Shown here: piece after piece, positions 7,916 through 15,370 of the stretch
How positions within the stretch are numbered: position 1 is the first letter of the stretch
How the letters are laid out: each line of letters starts with the position of its first letter
Source: Firmicutes bacterium UBA6132
GTDB lineage: Bacteria > Bacillota_A > Clostridia > Tissierellales > Sedimentibacteraceae
Length of the DNA stretch: 15,436 nt
Direction: 5' to 3'
NCBI GenBank assembly: GCA_002435835.1
Contig: DIVM01000380.1
Coordinates: forward strand, 1 to 15,436
Position numbers and translations under genes: made by a program
Notes under the pieces: model-generated
Told to the model about the DNA's origin: nothing
The model's database searches: none
Seen by the model: the letters and a program-made list of their open reading frames with translations, nothing else

Positions 7916-8977
7916 TTAAAGTTCTATTAGTTCTCTAACTGAACTTGTCAAACATTCATTGCCATCTTTTGTAATCAAAATTTGATCCTCTATTCTTACA
8001 CCACCCCAATTCGGAATATATATTCCTGGTTCTATTGTAATGACATTATTTTCTTGCAAAATTTCAGTTGATCTTGGTCCCATAAATGGTATTTCATGTA
8101 CAAATAATCCTATACCATGTCCTATTCCATTATAATGATATGGAAAATATTTAGTATTTTTAATAGTTTTAATACTTGCTTCATAAACATCGGTAGCTTT
8201 TGCCCCCGCTATCATTGCAGCTTTAGAATCTTCAACCATTTGCATTTCAATCGAATACACTTCACGCTGTTCTTTAGTAGCTTTTCCCACTACAACTGTT
8301 CTCGTCATATCTGAAAGATATCCCTTATACCCACAGCCATAATCCATTAAAACAAAATCGCCATATTCTATAGTTTTATTAGAAGGTATACCATGTAATA
8401 AAGAAGTCCTTGTTCCCGATATTAATATATTACCATAAGGTTTAGTATCTGCTCCTTCCATTACCATATAATGAGAAAGCTTTGATGCTAATTCTTTTTC
8501 TGTTATTCCAACTCGAATATCTTTAATAATTCGTTCAAAAGCTCTATCTGCAATTTGACATGCAACTCTTAGTTTATTTATTTCATCTTCAGTTTTTATA
8601 CTTCTAAAACTTTCAACTACTCCTGTTACTCCTATTGATTCTATACCAAAACTTTTAAATTCTTCCGCCATGTTATAATTAACATAATCACCTTCAAATA
8701 AAAAACTTTTAATATTTAAATTTTCTATAATAAATTTAACTGATTCGGCAATTGTTTTTCCTTTTTCTCTCCAATTAATGATTGTATAATTAGGACATTC
8801 TATTTGAGCTTGTTCTGTATATCTTGGATCAGTTAAAAAGTAATTTTCTTTTTCAGTAATAAATAAATAAGCATCATCACTTGTATAATTGCTTATATAT
8901 CTTACATTTTGTGGTTTAGATATAAAAAAGCCATCTACATTTTTAAATTTTAAATAATTAATAATTTTATTTTCCAT
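7916..8977 (-). CDS. M24 family Xaa-Pro peptidase (PepP/PepQ-like)
   Basis: Dinuclear-metal exo- or dipeptidase of the 'pita-bread' fold, which generally cleaves Xaa-Pro bonds in short peptides in the cytoplasm. 353 residues: a creatinase-type N-terminal domain (about 1-125) and the catalytic domain (about 130-350). All five expected metal ligands can be read: D212 (LMDYG), D223 (LSDMTRT), H287 (GIGHGIGLFVHE), E316 (TIEPG) and E330 (GGVRIED). H294 is the second conserved histidine. The length suits Xaa-Pro dipeptidase or aminopeptidase P of Firmicutes; which of these it is cannot be told. It lies between oppA and oppB in a peptide uptake operon, implying that imported proline-containing peptides are a main substrate. 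GAGGGG precedes the ATG at 8977. There is no signal peptide. Confidence 0.92.
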   Translation of the reverse strand: MENKIINYLKFKNVDGFFISKPQNVRYISNYTSDDAYLFITEKENYFLTDPRYTEQAQIECPNYTIINWREKGKTIAESVKFIIENLNIKSFLFEGDYVNYNMAEEFKSFGIESIGVTGVVESFRSIKTEDEINKLRVACQIADRAFERIIKDIRVGITEKELASKLSHYMVMEGADTKPYGNILISGTRTSLLHGIPSNKTIEYGDFVLMDYGCGYKGYLSDMTRTVVVGKATKEQREVYSIEMQMVEDSKAAMIAGAKATDVYEASIKTIKNTKYFPYHYNGIGHGIGLFVHEIPFMGPRSTEILQENNVITIEPGIYIPNWGGVRIEDQILITKDGNECLTSSVRELIEL

Positions 8978-9020
8978 TTGATTGTCCCCTCTAAATTTAA
9001 AACTTAATATAATTTTTATA

Positions 9021-9064
9021 ATTGTATAAAAAGATGACTCGGTTGAATCATCTTTTTATACAAT
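9021..9064 (-). other. Long hairpin between oppA and the M24 peptidase gene (possible partial terminator)
   Basis: A perfect 17-bp inverted repeat (9021-9037 with 9048-9064) with a 10-nt loop starts 3 nt after the oppA stop codon. On the minus strand the descending arm contains TCATCTTTTTATA, so the five Us lie inside the stem rather than after it. This could act as a leaky terminator and/or a block to 3' exonucleases, leaving more oppA mRNA than permease mRNA. Such an arrangement is known for several binding-protein transporter operons. Function here is inferred. Confidence 0.75.
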
Positions 9065-9067
9065 TTA

Positions 9068-10732
9068 TTATTCTACTATATCTGCATAAATATAATCAAA
9101 GTTTATTCCAACAAAATATGTTTCAAAACCTTTAACTTTTTCATTAATGAGCATTGCATTTCTTCTTAATTGAAGAGGAACTATTGCACCATCTTGTAGC
9201 AAAGTTTTTTCTGCATTAAATAATGCATCCATTCTTAACTTAGCATCTGTGTTTGATAATGCATCTTTTATGTAACCGTCATAAACTGTACTTGAATATG
9301 AGCCGTGGTTGTATGGAGAACCTGTAGGCCATAATTCTAAATAAGACATAGGATCTGGATAATCTGGAACCCATCCAGTTACAACCATTTCAAACTCATG
9401 ATTTGATTCCATTTCAAGTCTTTGCTTGTAAGGAACCTGTCTAATATTAACTGTTATACCTAAAGCTGTTTGCAATTGATTTTGTAATACTTCAGCTTCT
9501 ATTCTTGTTCTTTCTTGATCAGTTGTTAATAATTCCAATTCAATTTTAGACGGATCACTAACCCCTAATTCTTTCATAGCTAATGTGAGGTGCTCTTTAG
9601 CTTTTGTTGTATCGCCTTTTACAGGGAATGCCTCAAATGGATATTCTTCGCTATATTGTTTTTCAACACCGTTTACTTGTGGAAGAACGTATCTTGTATT
9701 TGGCTGATACATGTTTTGGCTACTCAATAAAACATAATCTTCACGATTAAGAGCAAAGTTTAATGCAAGCCTTAAATCCTTACTTTTTAATTCGCTTGAA
9801 CCATCTAAATTTAATTTAATAAAGTCATTAGCTCCGTCGTTGTAATAAATTACTTTGTCTTCATAATTCTTTAAAACTTCTGAAGGAACATTTACAAAAT
9901 CAAGCTCGCCTTCTTCATACATAGCAACTGCAGTCATAGGGTCTGCAACAGTTAATATATGAACTTCTTCAAGATTTATTTGATCTTTATTCCAATAATT
10001 CGGATTTTTCTCAAGTATTATTCTGTCTTCATGTTTCCATTCTTTAACTATGAATGGTCCGCTATATACATTTTTTTCTGCATCTGCAGCATAATCTTTA
10101 CCATATTTTTCTACTACATCTTGCCTAACTGGACAAAGCTGTGACATAGAAAGCATACTTAAAAAATAACCTGTTGGATTGTTTAGTTCAATAGTTAATG
10201 TTTTATCGTCTAAAGCTTTTACACCAAGTTCATCAACAGGCATATTTCCTGCATTTATTTCGCCAGCATTCTTAATTAATGTTGTAACTAAAAATGAATA
10301 ATCACTTGCAGTTGCAGGGTCAACTAATCTTTTCATAGCATACTCATAATCTGCTGCTTTAATTTCAACTCCATCAGACCATTTTGCATCTCTTAAATGA
10401 AATGTATATGTTTTACCATCTGTTGATATATCATAACTTTCCGCCATTCCTGGCTGAATTTCTCCAACATGGTTTCTCATTAAACCTTCATAAATGTGAA
10501 AACCAACAGTTGAACTTGGAATTGAATTCATTAACTGTGGATCTAATGTTGGAGCATCTGCAGTCAATGAATATCTCAAAACTTTCTTTCCATCAGTTGT
10601 TTGTTCTGTTTGCTGATCATTTTTTTGTTCCGTATTAGCGTTAGCGTTTTCCCCAGGTGTTGAACAAGCAGCTAATGAAAAGCACATAACTACAACTAAA
10701 CACAGTGAAATTAATTTTCTTGATTTAAGCAT
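9068..10732 (-). CDS. oppA: Peptide-binding lipoprotein OppA (SBP_bac_5 family)
   Basis: Extracellular, membrane-anchored receptor that captures peptides and hands them to OppBC. From the ATG at 10732 it has 554 residues. The signal peptide MLKSRKLISL followed by a hydrophobic core ends in the lipobox LAAC with C23 as the lipidated residue. A Ser/Asn/Gln-rich linker follows (24-45), then the family 5 solute-binding domain. This includes ADAPTLDPQ, the DGKTYTFHLRDAKWSDG segment and the late PDPMSYLELW region. The frame is open a further 44 codons upstream, but GGGAGG 6 nt before this ATG and the immediate signal peptide fix the start. Binding proteins of this family vary in ligand, so the peptide specificity is not known. 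It heads the operon. Confidence 0.94.
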   Translation of the reverse strand: MLKSRKLISLCLVVVMCFSLAACSTPGENANANTEQKNDQQTEQTTDGKKVLRYSLTADAPTLDPQLMNSIPSSTVGFHIYEGLMRNHVGEIQPGMAESYDISTDGKTYTFHLRDAKWSDGVEIKAADYEYAMKRLVDPATASDYSFLVTTLIKNAGEINAGNMPVDELGVKALDDKTLTIELNNPTGYFLSMLSMSQLCPVRQDVVEKYGKDYAADAEKNVYSGPFIVKEWKHEDRIILEKNPNYWNKDQINLEEVHILTVADPMTAVAMYEEGELDFVNVPSEVLKNYEDKVIYYNDGANDFIKLNLDGSSELKSKDLRLALNFALNREDYVLLSSQNMYQPNTRYVLPQVNGVEKQYSEEYPFEAFPVKGDTTKAKEHLTLAMKELGVSDPSKIELELLTTDQERTRIEAEVLQNQLQTALGITVNIRQVPYKQRLEMESNHEFEMVVTGWVPDYPDPMSYLELWPTGSPYNHGSYSSTVYDGYIKDALSNTDAKLRMDALFNAEKTLLQDGAIVPLQLRRNAMLINEKVKGFETYFVGINFDYIYADIVE

Positions 10733-10765
10733 TTTTTCCTCCCATTTTGTTTGTTTTGTTTGATT

Positions 10766-10802
10766 TTTTATAAAAAGACATTCCCAACACCTTTTTATAA
10801 AA
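10766..10802. promoter_or_regulatory. Inverted repeat in the oppA leader
   Basis: Perfect 12-bp inverted repeat (10766-10777 and 10791-10802), each arm TTTTATAAAAAG or its complement, separated by 13 bp. It lies 34 bp upstream of the oppA start, between the rpoN terminator and the oppA ribosome binding site. It could be a dimeric-repressor operator or an mRNA leader hairpin. No U-run follows, so it is not a terminator. A TACAAT at 10808-10803 on the minus strand is a possible -10 box, but no good -35 box stands at the right distance. I therefore do not call an oppA promoter. Confidence 0.45.
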
Positions 10803-10828
10803 TATTGTATCTTAATACTTGAATGCAA

Positions 10829-10859
10829 AAAAGATGCCAAATAATTTTTGGCATCTTTT
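10829..10859 (-). terminator. Intrinsic terminator after rpoN
   Basis: A perfect 13-bp stem (10829-10841 with 10847-10859) with a 5-nt loop, core GATGCC/GGCATC. On the minus strand it is followed by an uninterrupted run of Ts continuing out of the stem (CATCTTTTTTGC). It lies 89 nt after the rpoN stop and about 97 nt before oppA, and isolates the opp operon from rpoN transcription. Confidence 0.9.
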
Positions 10860-10948
10860 CCCACATTTCAATATTTATTTTTTAATACTGTAATAATTTC
10901 CGTCAATTTCTGTAAGGTTATTCGTCACCTGTACTAATTTATTAGCAT

Positions 10949-12364
10949 TTAATATCTTCTTCTCATAGATGAAGATGGTATTCTCATTTCGTCCCTGTAT
11001 TTTGCTACAGTTCTTCTTGAAATATTAATACCCTGTTCACTAAGTACATCAGCTATTTTTTGATCGCTAAGTGGTTTTTTAGTATTTTCGTTGTTAATAA
11101 GTTCCTGTATTTGAGTTTTTACACTTGTTGATGAAACATTTTCTCCAACATCGCCTTCATGACTTAAACTGTTTGAGAAGAAATGTTTCAACTCAAAAAT
11201 TCCTCTTGGTGTTTGAACATATTTGCCATTTGTAGCTCTTGATACTGTTGATTCGTGAACTCCTATATCATCAGCAATAGCTTTTAATACTAAAGGTTTT
11301 AAAGCTGTATTTCCTTCATCAAAAAACTTCTTTTGAAACTTTAAAATTGATTCAACAACTTTATATAGCGTCGATCTTCTTTGCTCAATACTTTTAATAA
11401 GCCACATAGATGAATTTAACTTATCAGTAATGAATTTATTAGCTTCTTTGTCATCTAAATTACTCATCATATTTTTATAATAATTGCTTATAGATAACAT
11501 AGGGAAGTTGCTGTCATTAACTAATATTATATATTCACCATTTATTTTTTCAATAGTAACATCCGGTACAATATATCTTATATTTTCTGAATCTACTATA
11601 AAACCTCTCGACGGCTTTGGTTCTAACATTTTTATAATATCACAAATACTTTGAACTCTATTTATTGTTATATGGAGTTCTTTTGCTATTTTTTGCATTT
11701 TATTTGTTGCAACATCTTCAAGATATTTTTCGACTATGATGAATGCATTTTTATCTTGGATACCTTTATCTTTTAATTGAATCATTAAACATTCGCTTAA
11801 ATTTCTTGCACCTACTCCAACTGGATCGAATGTTTGAATTACTCTTAAAACTCTTTCAACTTCAAGGATATCTTCATTCATTAATAAACTAACATCTTGA
11901 ATTGTACATCCAAGATATCCTTTTCTATCTAAAGACTCGATTATAAATTCTCCGATACGTTTATCTTTTTTACTTTTTACAGATAACCCAAGTTGCACAA
12001 GGAGATGGTCTTTAAGGCCCATTTTCTTAGAAGTATAGCTTTCAAATGTTTGCTTATCGTCCGAACTATTATTGCTTTCATATGATTTATAACTTATGTC
12101 ATCATATTTTTCAATTACTTCTTTCCAGTCTATTTCATCTTTTGAATTATCCTTTTCAATCACACGTTCTTCAGGTTGTTCTGAAGAAATAGATGATTCA
12201 TTTCTTTCATTGCTTTCAAGAAATGGATTAACTTCAAGCTGTTTATTTATATAATCCAGCAGTTCAACATTATTAAATTGTAATATTTGAATAGCCTGTC
12301 TAAGTTCAGGCGTCATAATAAGCTTTTGAGTTTGCGAAAGATTTAATTCAAAGCCCATTTTCAT
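10949..12364 (-). CDS. rpoN: RNA polymerase sigma-54 factor
   Basis: Alternative sigma factor that recognises -24/-12 promoters and needs an AAA+ enhancer-binding activator to open them. 471 residues, a normal length. The N-terminal region I (about 4-50) has the Gln/Leu-rich activator-responsive sequence LSQTQKLIMTPELRQAIQIL. An acidic linker follows (about 51-115), then the core-binding domain and an HTH at about 365-395 (GVHESTVSRAT). The RpoN box SRRTVAKYRD is at 449-458, one residue different from the common ARRTVAKYRE form at each end. An AGGAG site 9 nt before the ATG at 12364 supports that start over a second ATG two codons in. No activator gene and no good -24/-12 promoter is visible in the window, so its targets are elsewhere. 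Confidence 0.97.
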   Translation of the reverse strand: MKMGFELNLSQTQKLIMTPELRQAIQILQFNNVELLDYINKQLEVNPFLESNERNESSISSEQPEERVIEKDNSKDEIDWKEVIEKYDDISYKSYESNNSSDDKQTFESYTSKKMGLKDHLLVQLGLSVKSKKDKRIGEFIIESLDRKGYLGCTIQDVSLLMNEDILEVERVLRVIQTFDPVGVGARNLSECLMIQLKDKGIQDKNAFIIVEKYLEDVATNKMQKIAKELHITINRVQSICDIIKMLEPKPSRGFIVDSENIRYIVPDVTIEKINGEYIILVNDSNFPMLSISNYYKNMMSNLDDKEANKFITDKLNSSMWLIKSIEQRRSTLYKVVESILKFQKKFFDEGNTALKPLVLKAIADDIGVHESTVSRATNGKYVQTPRGIFELKHFFSNSLSHEGDVGENVSSTSVKTQIQELINNENTKKPLSDQKIADVLSEQGINISRRTVAKYRDEMRIPSSSMRRRY

Positions 12365-12401
12365 ATAATACCACTCCTCACTAATACAATATTAAAACAT
12401 T

Positions 12402-12425
12402 AAGTAATTGAAACAACAATTACTT
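12402..12425 (-). other. Small hairpin between the HAD gene and rpoN
   Basis: A 9-bp perfect inverted repeat (12402-12410 with 12417-12425) with a 6-nt loop overlaps the last base of the HAD stop codon. It is AT-rich and is followed on the minus strand by AATGTTTTAAT, a poor U-tract. It may be a weak terminator or a 3' stabiliser. A TTGTTT-N16-TAATAT match overlapping it could serve as a promoter for rpoN, but this is weak evidence. Confidence 0.4.
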
Positions 12426-13315
12426 TACATATTTTTCACGAGTTGGTCTGATTCACCTATCTCGTTATAATTAATTTTTTCAATATCTTTTTTGATATAT
12501 TTTATTACGCTATCTTCTTTATTAGTACCAATAATCATATCAGCATGTCCTAAAAGTTCCTGCTGTGCATTTCCTACGGCAATAGATTTATCTGCAACGT
12601 TAAACATGTCCACATCATTGTGATGATCTCCAAAAACAGTTAAATAGTGATCATTTATATTTAAATAATCCATTAACTTTTTAATAGCAACACCTTTTTT
12701 AGCATCCGCAGAATAAATGCTTGCCCAATACCAATCAGTATAATAAATATCTTTGCTATAGTAAATACTTAAAAAATTTCCACAAGTGTTTTTTATTTCA
12801 TTTACTAAATCATCAAGATATTCTTTTTTGTTAATTAAAGTAAAACAAACGCTTTTTTCATTTATATAATTATTATTTAAATTTGCATCTATTAATGAAT
12901 TTGGGTTTACTTCTCGCCTATCTTTGAGATATAAATCCATTCCTTCACTTACATTACTTTTATAGTATAAATTAGTTTCAGTACCATTAAAAGATGAAAT
13001 CATTGGAAATTGTCCATAAGATGCACATGCTTTTAAAATTATCTCAGAAACATTTTCATCAATATTATTTACAATTAATTTTTCACCTGTTTTTATATCG
13101 GTTATAAATGAACCATTAAATTCTATTACAGGCAATTTCAAATTAACATCTTTGAACATTTCTTTAATAGAATAAACATTCCTTGCTGTAGCAATAGTAA
13201 AATTTATATTATGCTCTTCTATTAATCTATTAAGCTCTTTTTTTGAATAAAAACTTAAATTAGCTTTTTCGTTTAATAATGTACCATCCAGATCAGAAAT
13301 ATATATTTTGTTCAT
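12425..13315 (-). CDS. Cof-type HAD-superfamily phosphatase
   Basis: Cytoplasmic Mg2+-dependent phosphatase of the haloacid dehalogenase superfamily, subclass IIB (Cof/YbiV/YidA type). These generally act on sugar phosphates, flavin nucleotides or related metabolites. From the ATG at 13315 it is 296 residues. Motif I is SDLDGTLL with nucleophile D8 and acid/base D10. Motif II is TIATARN with T43, a motif III lysine lies in DAKKGVAIKKL, and motif IV is GDHHNDVDMF with D230 and D234. The frame opens four codons earlier, but GGAGG ends 5 nt before the ATG at 13315 and lies within those extra codons, so the later start is right. It stands 60 nt before rpoN in the same direction and may be co-transcribed with it. 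The substrate cannot be predicted. Confidence 0.93.
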   Translation of the reverse strand: MNKIYISDLDGTLLNEKANLSFYSKKELNRLIEEHNINFTIATARNVYSIKEMFKDVNLKLPVIEFNGSFITDIKTGEKLIVNNIDENVSEIILKACASYGQFPMISSFNGTETNLYYKSNVSEGMDLYLKDRREVNPNSLIDANLNNNYINEKSVCFTLINKKEYLDDLVNEIKNTCGNFLSIYYSKDIYYTDWYWASIYSADAKKGVAIKKLMDYLNINDHYLTVFGDHHNDVDMFNVADKSIAVGNAQQELLGHADMIIGTNKEDSVIKYIKKDIEKINYNEIGESDQLVKNM

Positions 13316-13394
13316 ATTTGCCTCCATTTAATGATTATATCAAAAAAACTTAAAAAATGCTAAACAATTTTATAAATAATTATAAATTTATATC

Positions 13395-13440
13395 TTGATT
13401 TTTGAAATAAATTGATATATACTTAGCTAAATTTTAATAT
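13395..13440 (+). promoter_or_regulatory. Two overlapping sigma-A promoters for the riboswitch operon
   Basis: First: TTGATT (13395-13400), 17-bp spacer, TATACT (13418-13423). Second: TTGATA (13412-13417), 17-bp spacer, TAATAT (13435-13440). Either would start RNA just upstream of the glycine aptamer (near 13430 or 13447). Both have optimal spacing; which is used, or whether both are, cannot be told. Confidence 0.65.
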
Positions 13441-13483
13441 GTGTATGAAACTTTCGGAAGAATTCGACCGATTGCGGACACAA

Positions 13484-13561
13484 CTCTGGAGAGACTCTTT
13501 ATGAGCACCGAAGGGGAAAACTATTTTTATAATAGTGAAGCTCTCAGGTAAAAGAACAGAG
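13484..13561 (+). ncRNA. Glycine riboswitch, single aptamer
   Basis: The RNA binds glycine and controls the downstream operon. Conserved elements in order: P1 CTCTG (13484-13488) pairing with CAGAG (13557-13561); GAGAG (13489-13493) pairing with CTCTC (13541-13545); the core GCACCGAAGGGG (13505-13516); a variable hairpin CTATT/AATAG (13521-13535); and CTCTCAGG then AAAAGAACAGAG (13550-13561). This matches the glycine aptamer consensus closely. Only one complete aptamer is present. The usual tandem partner is missing both upstream and downstream. A short stem TCGG/CCGA (13454-13457 with 13468-13471) just upstream may be the remnant 'ghost' helix seen in singlet glycine riboswitches. Confidence 0.93.
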
Positions 13562-13610
13562 ATATAATTTACATATCATATTGTATTATGTATTTATGTT
13601 TTTGTAGTAT

Positions 13611-13637
13611 AAAGAGACTTGTCAAAAGTCTCTTTTT
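13611..13637 (+). terminator. Riboswitch expression-platform terminator
   Basis: A 10-bp perfect stem AAAGAGACTT (13611-13620) with AAGTCTCTTT (13626-13635), 5-nt loop, running into TTTTT. It lies 49 nt after the aptamer and 86 nt before the ACT gene, so it can only serve to attenuate this operon. The right arm could alternatively pair with AGAGACT in the aptamer (13490-13496). Downstream, at 13638-13723, there is a perfect TATAAT at 13693-13698 with a poor -35 (TTCGTA, 16 bp away), a possible weak promoter that would bypass the switch. The rest of that stretch shows only the GGAGG of the next gene. Confidence 0.88.
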
Positions 13638-13723
13638 ATATATACGAGTAAATTCGGACAAGCAAGCAGCTTCGTAAATAATTTATTCAAACTATAATAT
13701 AATTTAATTGGAGGATTTAAATA

Positions 13724-13993
13724 ATGAAAGCAATAATAACTATCTTAGGAAAAGACAAAGTTGGTATAATCGCATCTGTTTCAACTTCATTAGCCAAGCA
13801 GAACGTAAATATTTTAGACATAACACAAACAGTTATGAAAGAATATTTCACTATGACTATGCTTGTTGACTTAGAAAAATTGGAAACAGAATTTATAGTA
13901 CTACAAGAAGAGCTTACAAACATAGGCAGAGAATTACAAATGGATATAAGAATTCAACGCGAAGACATCTTTGTAAAAATGTATGAAATTTAA
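13724..13993 (+). CDS. ACT domain-containing protein, UPF0237/GcvR-like
   Basis: Small protein of 89 residues made of a single ACT domain, the fold that typically binds an amino acid at a dimer interface. [20 protein letters not shown] (1-20) is the first beta strand and GKDKVGIIA ligand loop, followed by a helix and [11 protein letters not shown] (28-38), as in GcvR and the UPF0237 family. The C-terminal part (60-89) is a helix and a final strand. GGAGG lies 9 nt before the ATG. It is the first gene after the glycine riboswitch and 14 nt ahead of the DUF711 gene; this two-gene pairing recurs in many Firmicutes. Sensing of glycine or a related amino acid is inferred from the domain and the riboswitch. 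The exact ligand and partner are not known. Confidence 0.92.
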   Translation: MKAIITILGKDKVGIIASVSTSLAKQNVNILDITQTVMKEYFTMTMLVDLEKLETEFIVLQEELTNIGRELQMDIRIQREDIFVKMYEI

Positions 13994-14007
13994 TTAAGGG
14001 GCTAATC

Positions 14008-15366
14008 ATGATAAAAACTAAAAATATATTAGAAACTATAAAAATGGTCGATGAACTTAAATTCGACATACGAACAGTAACAATGGGAATTTCATTATTA
14101 GATTGCGCTGATTCAGACGGAGCCATAGCAAGAAAAAAAATATATGAAAAAATAACAAGACTAACAGAAAATTTCGTTAAAACCGCTGAAAAAACTGAAA
14201 AAGAATTCGGAATTCCTATAATAAATAAAAGAATTTCTGTTACACCTATTTCCATAATTGCAGGTTCATCTACAGACACTGATTATGTCAAATTTGCAGA
14301 AATTTTAGATAAAGCTGCTGATGTTGCAGGGGTTAATTTTATAGGAGGATTTTCTGCTTTAGTTCAAAAGGGGTTTACAAAAGGTGATGAAATATTAATA
14401 CGTTCAATTCCCGAAGCTTTAGCATTAACTAATAAAGTATGTTCATCTGTAAATGTGGCTTCAACAAAAGCCGGAATTAATATGGATGCTATTAAACTTA
14501 TCGGACAAATTGTAAAAGATACTGCTTATTTAACAAAAGATAAAGATAGTCTTGGATGTGCAAAATTAGTTATTTTCGCAAATGCTGTTGAAGATAATCC
14601 TTTCATGGCTGGCGCATTCCATGGTGTTGGTGAAGCTGAAAAAGTTTTAAGTGTTGGTGTAAGTGGTCCTGGTGTTGTAAAACATGCTTTAGAAAAAGTT
14701 AAAGGTGAGGATTTCACTTCTGTGTGTGAAACAATTAAACAAACGGCTTTTAAAATCACACGTGCCGGTGAAGTTGTTGCTAAAGAAATATGCAATAGAT
14801 TAAATGTTCCATTTGGAATAATGGATTTATCATTAGCTCCTACTCCAGAAATAGGAGATAGTGTTGCTCGAATATTGGAAGAAATAGGATTAGAAAGCTG
14901 CGGAGCTCATGGTACAACTGCTGCCCTTGCTCTTTTAAACGATGCAGTTAAAAAAGGTGGAATAATGGCATCTTCAAATGTTGGTGGATTAAGCGGTGCA
15001 TTCATTCCTGTAAGCGAAGACGAAGGAATGATTGCTGCAGTTCAATTAGGTTCATTAAGTTTAGATAAATTAGAAGCTATGACTTGTGTATGTTCAGTAG
15101 GTTTAGATATGATTGCTATTCCTGGAGACACACCTGCAAGCACAATTTCAGCTATAATAGCTGATGAATGTGCTATAGGAGTTATTAATCAAAAACCAAC
15201 AGCAGTAAGATTAATACCAGTTTACGGAAAAACTGTAGGTGATTTAGCTGAGTTTGGAGGACTTTTAGGAAGAGCTCCAGTAATGGCTGTAAGCAAATTT
15301 TCAAGCGAAGCATTTATAAACAGAGGCGGCAGAATTCCAGCCCCTATTCATAGCTTCAAAAATTAA
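14008..15366 (+). CDS. DUF711/UPF0210 family protein (PFL-like fold, function unknown)
   Basis: 452 residues, the full length of the UPF0210 family, whose members are named 'PFL family protein' because the fold resembles pyruvate formate-lyase. Family landmarks: [14 protein letters not shown] (20-33), [20 protein letters not shown] (202-221), [12 protein letters not shown] (276-287), [12 protein letters not shown] (296-307), [18 protein letters not shown] (374-391) and the C-terminal [10 protein letters not shown] (440-449). The glycyl-radical motif of true PFL enzymes (RVxGY-like) is absent, so it is not expected to be a radical enzyme. No signal peptide or membrane segment is seen. AAGGGG precedes the ATG at 14008. 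It is co-transcribed with the ACT protein under a glycine riboswitch, pointing to a role in glycine or related amino-acid metabolism. The reaction is unknown. Confidence 0.93.
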   Translation: MIKTKNILETIKMVDELKFDIRTVTMGISLLDCADSDGAIARKKIYEKITRLTENFVKTAEKTEKEFGIPIINKRISVTPISIIAGSSTDTDYVKFAEILDKAADVAGVNFIGGFSALVQKGFTKGDEILIRSIPEALALTNKVCSSVNVASTKAGINMDAIKLIGQIVKDTAYLTKDKDSLGCAKLVIFANAVEDNPFMAGAFHGVGEAEKVLSVGVSGPGVVKHALEKVKGEDFTSVCETIKQTAFKITRAGEVVAKEICNRLNVPFGIMDLSLAPTPEIGDSVARILEEIGLESCGAHGTTAALALLNDAVKKGGIMASSNVGGLSGAFIPVSEDEGMIAAVQLGSLSLDKLEAMTCVCSVGLDMIAIPGDTPASTISAIIADECAIGVINQKPTAVRLIPVYGKTVGDLAEFGGLLGRAPVMAVSKFSSEAFINRGGRIPAPIHSFKN

Positions 15367-15370
15367 TAAA

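Noticed and set aside
10733..10864. In-frame 44-codon upstream extension of oppA
   Set aside because: It contains the rpoN terminator hairpin, lacks a ribosome binding site, and would bury the lipoprotein signal peptide. GGGAGG and the signal sequence mark the ATG at 10732.
13316..13327. Four-codon upstream start for the HAD phosphatase
   Set aside because: The GGAGG ribosome binding site lies inside those codons and is correctly spaced for the ATG at 13315.
13450..13483. A first, complete glycine aptamer making a tandem riboswitch
   Set aside because: The segment is too short and lacks the conserved GCACCG core and CAGG/ACAGAG elements; at most it is a remnant stem.
14008..15366. DUF711 protein as a glycyl-radical enzyme
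   Set aside because: Although the fold is PFL-like, there is no RVxG(Y/F/W)-type glycyl-radical motif near the C-terminus and no activating-enzyme gene nearby.
13724..15366. Minus-strand open frames overlapping the ACT and DUF711 genes
   Set aside because: They lack ribosome binding sites and recognisable domains and are opposite strongly conserved coding frames.
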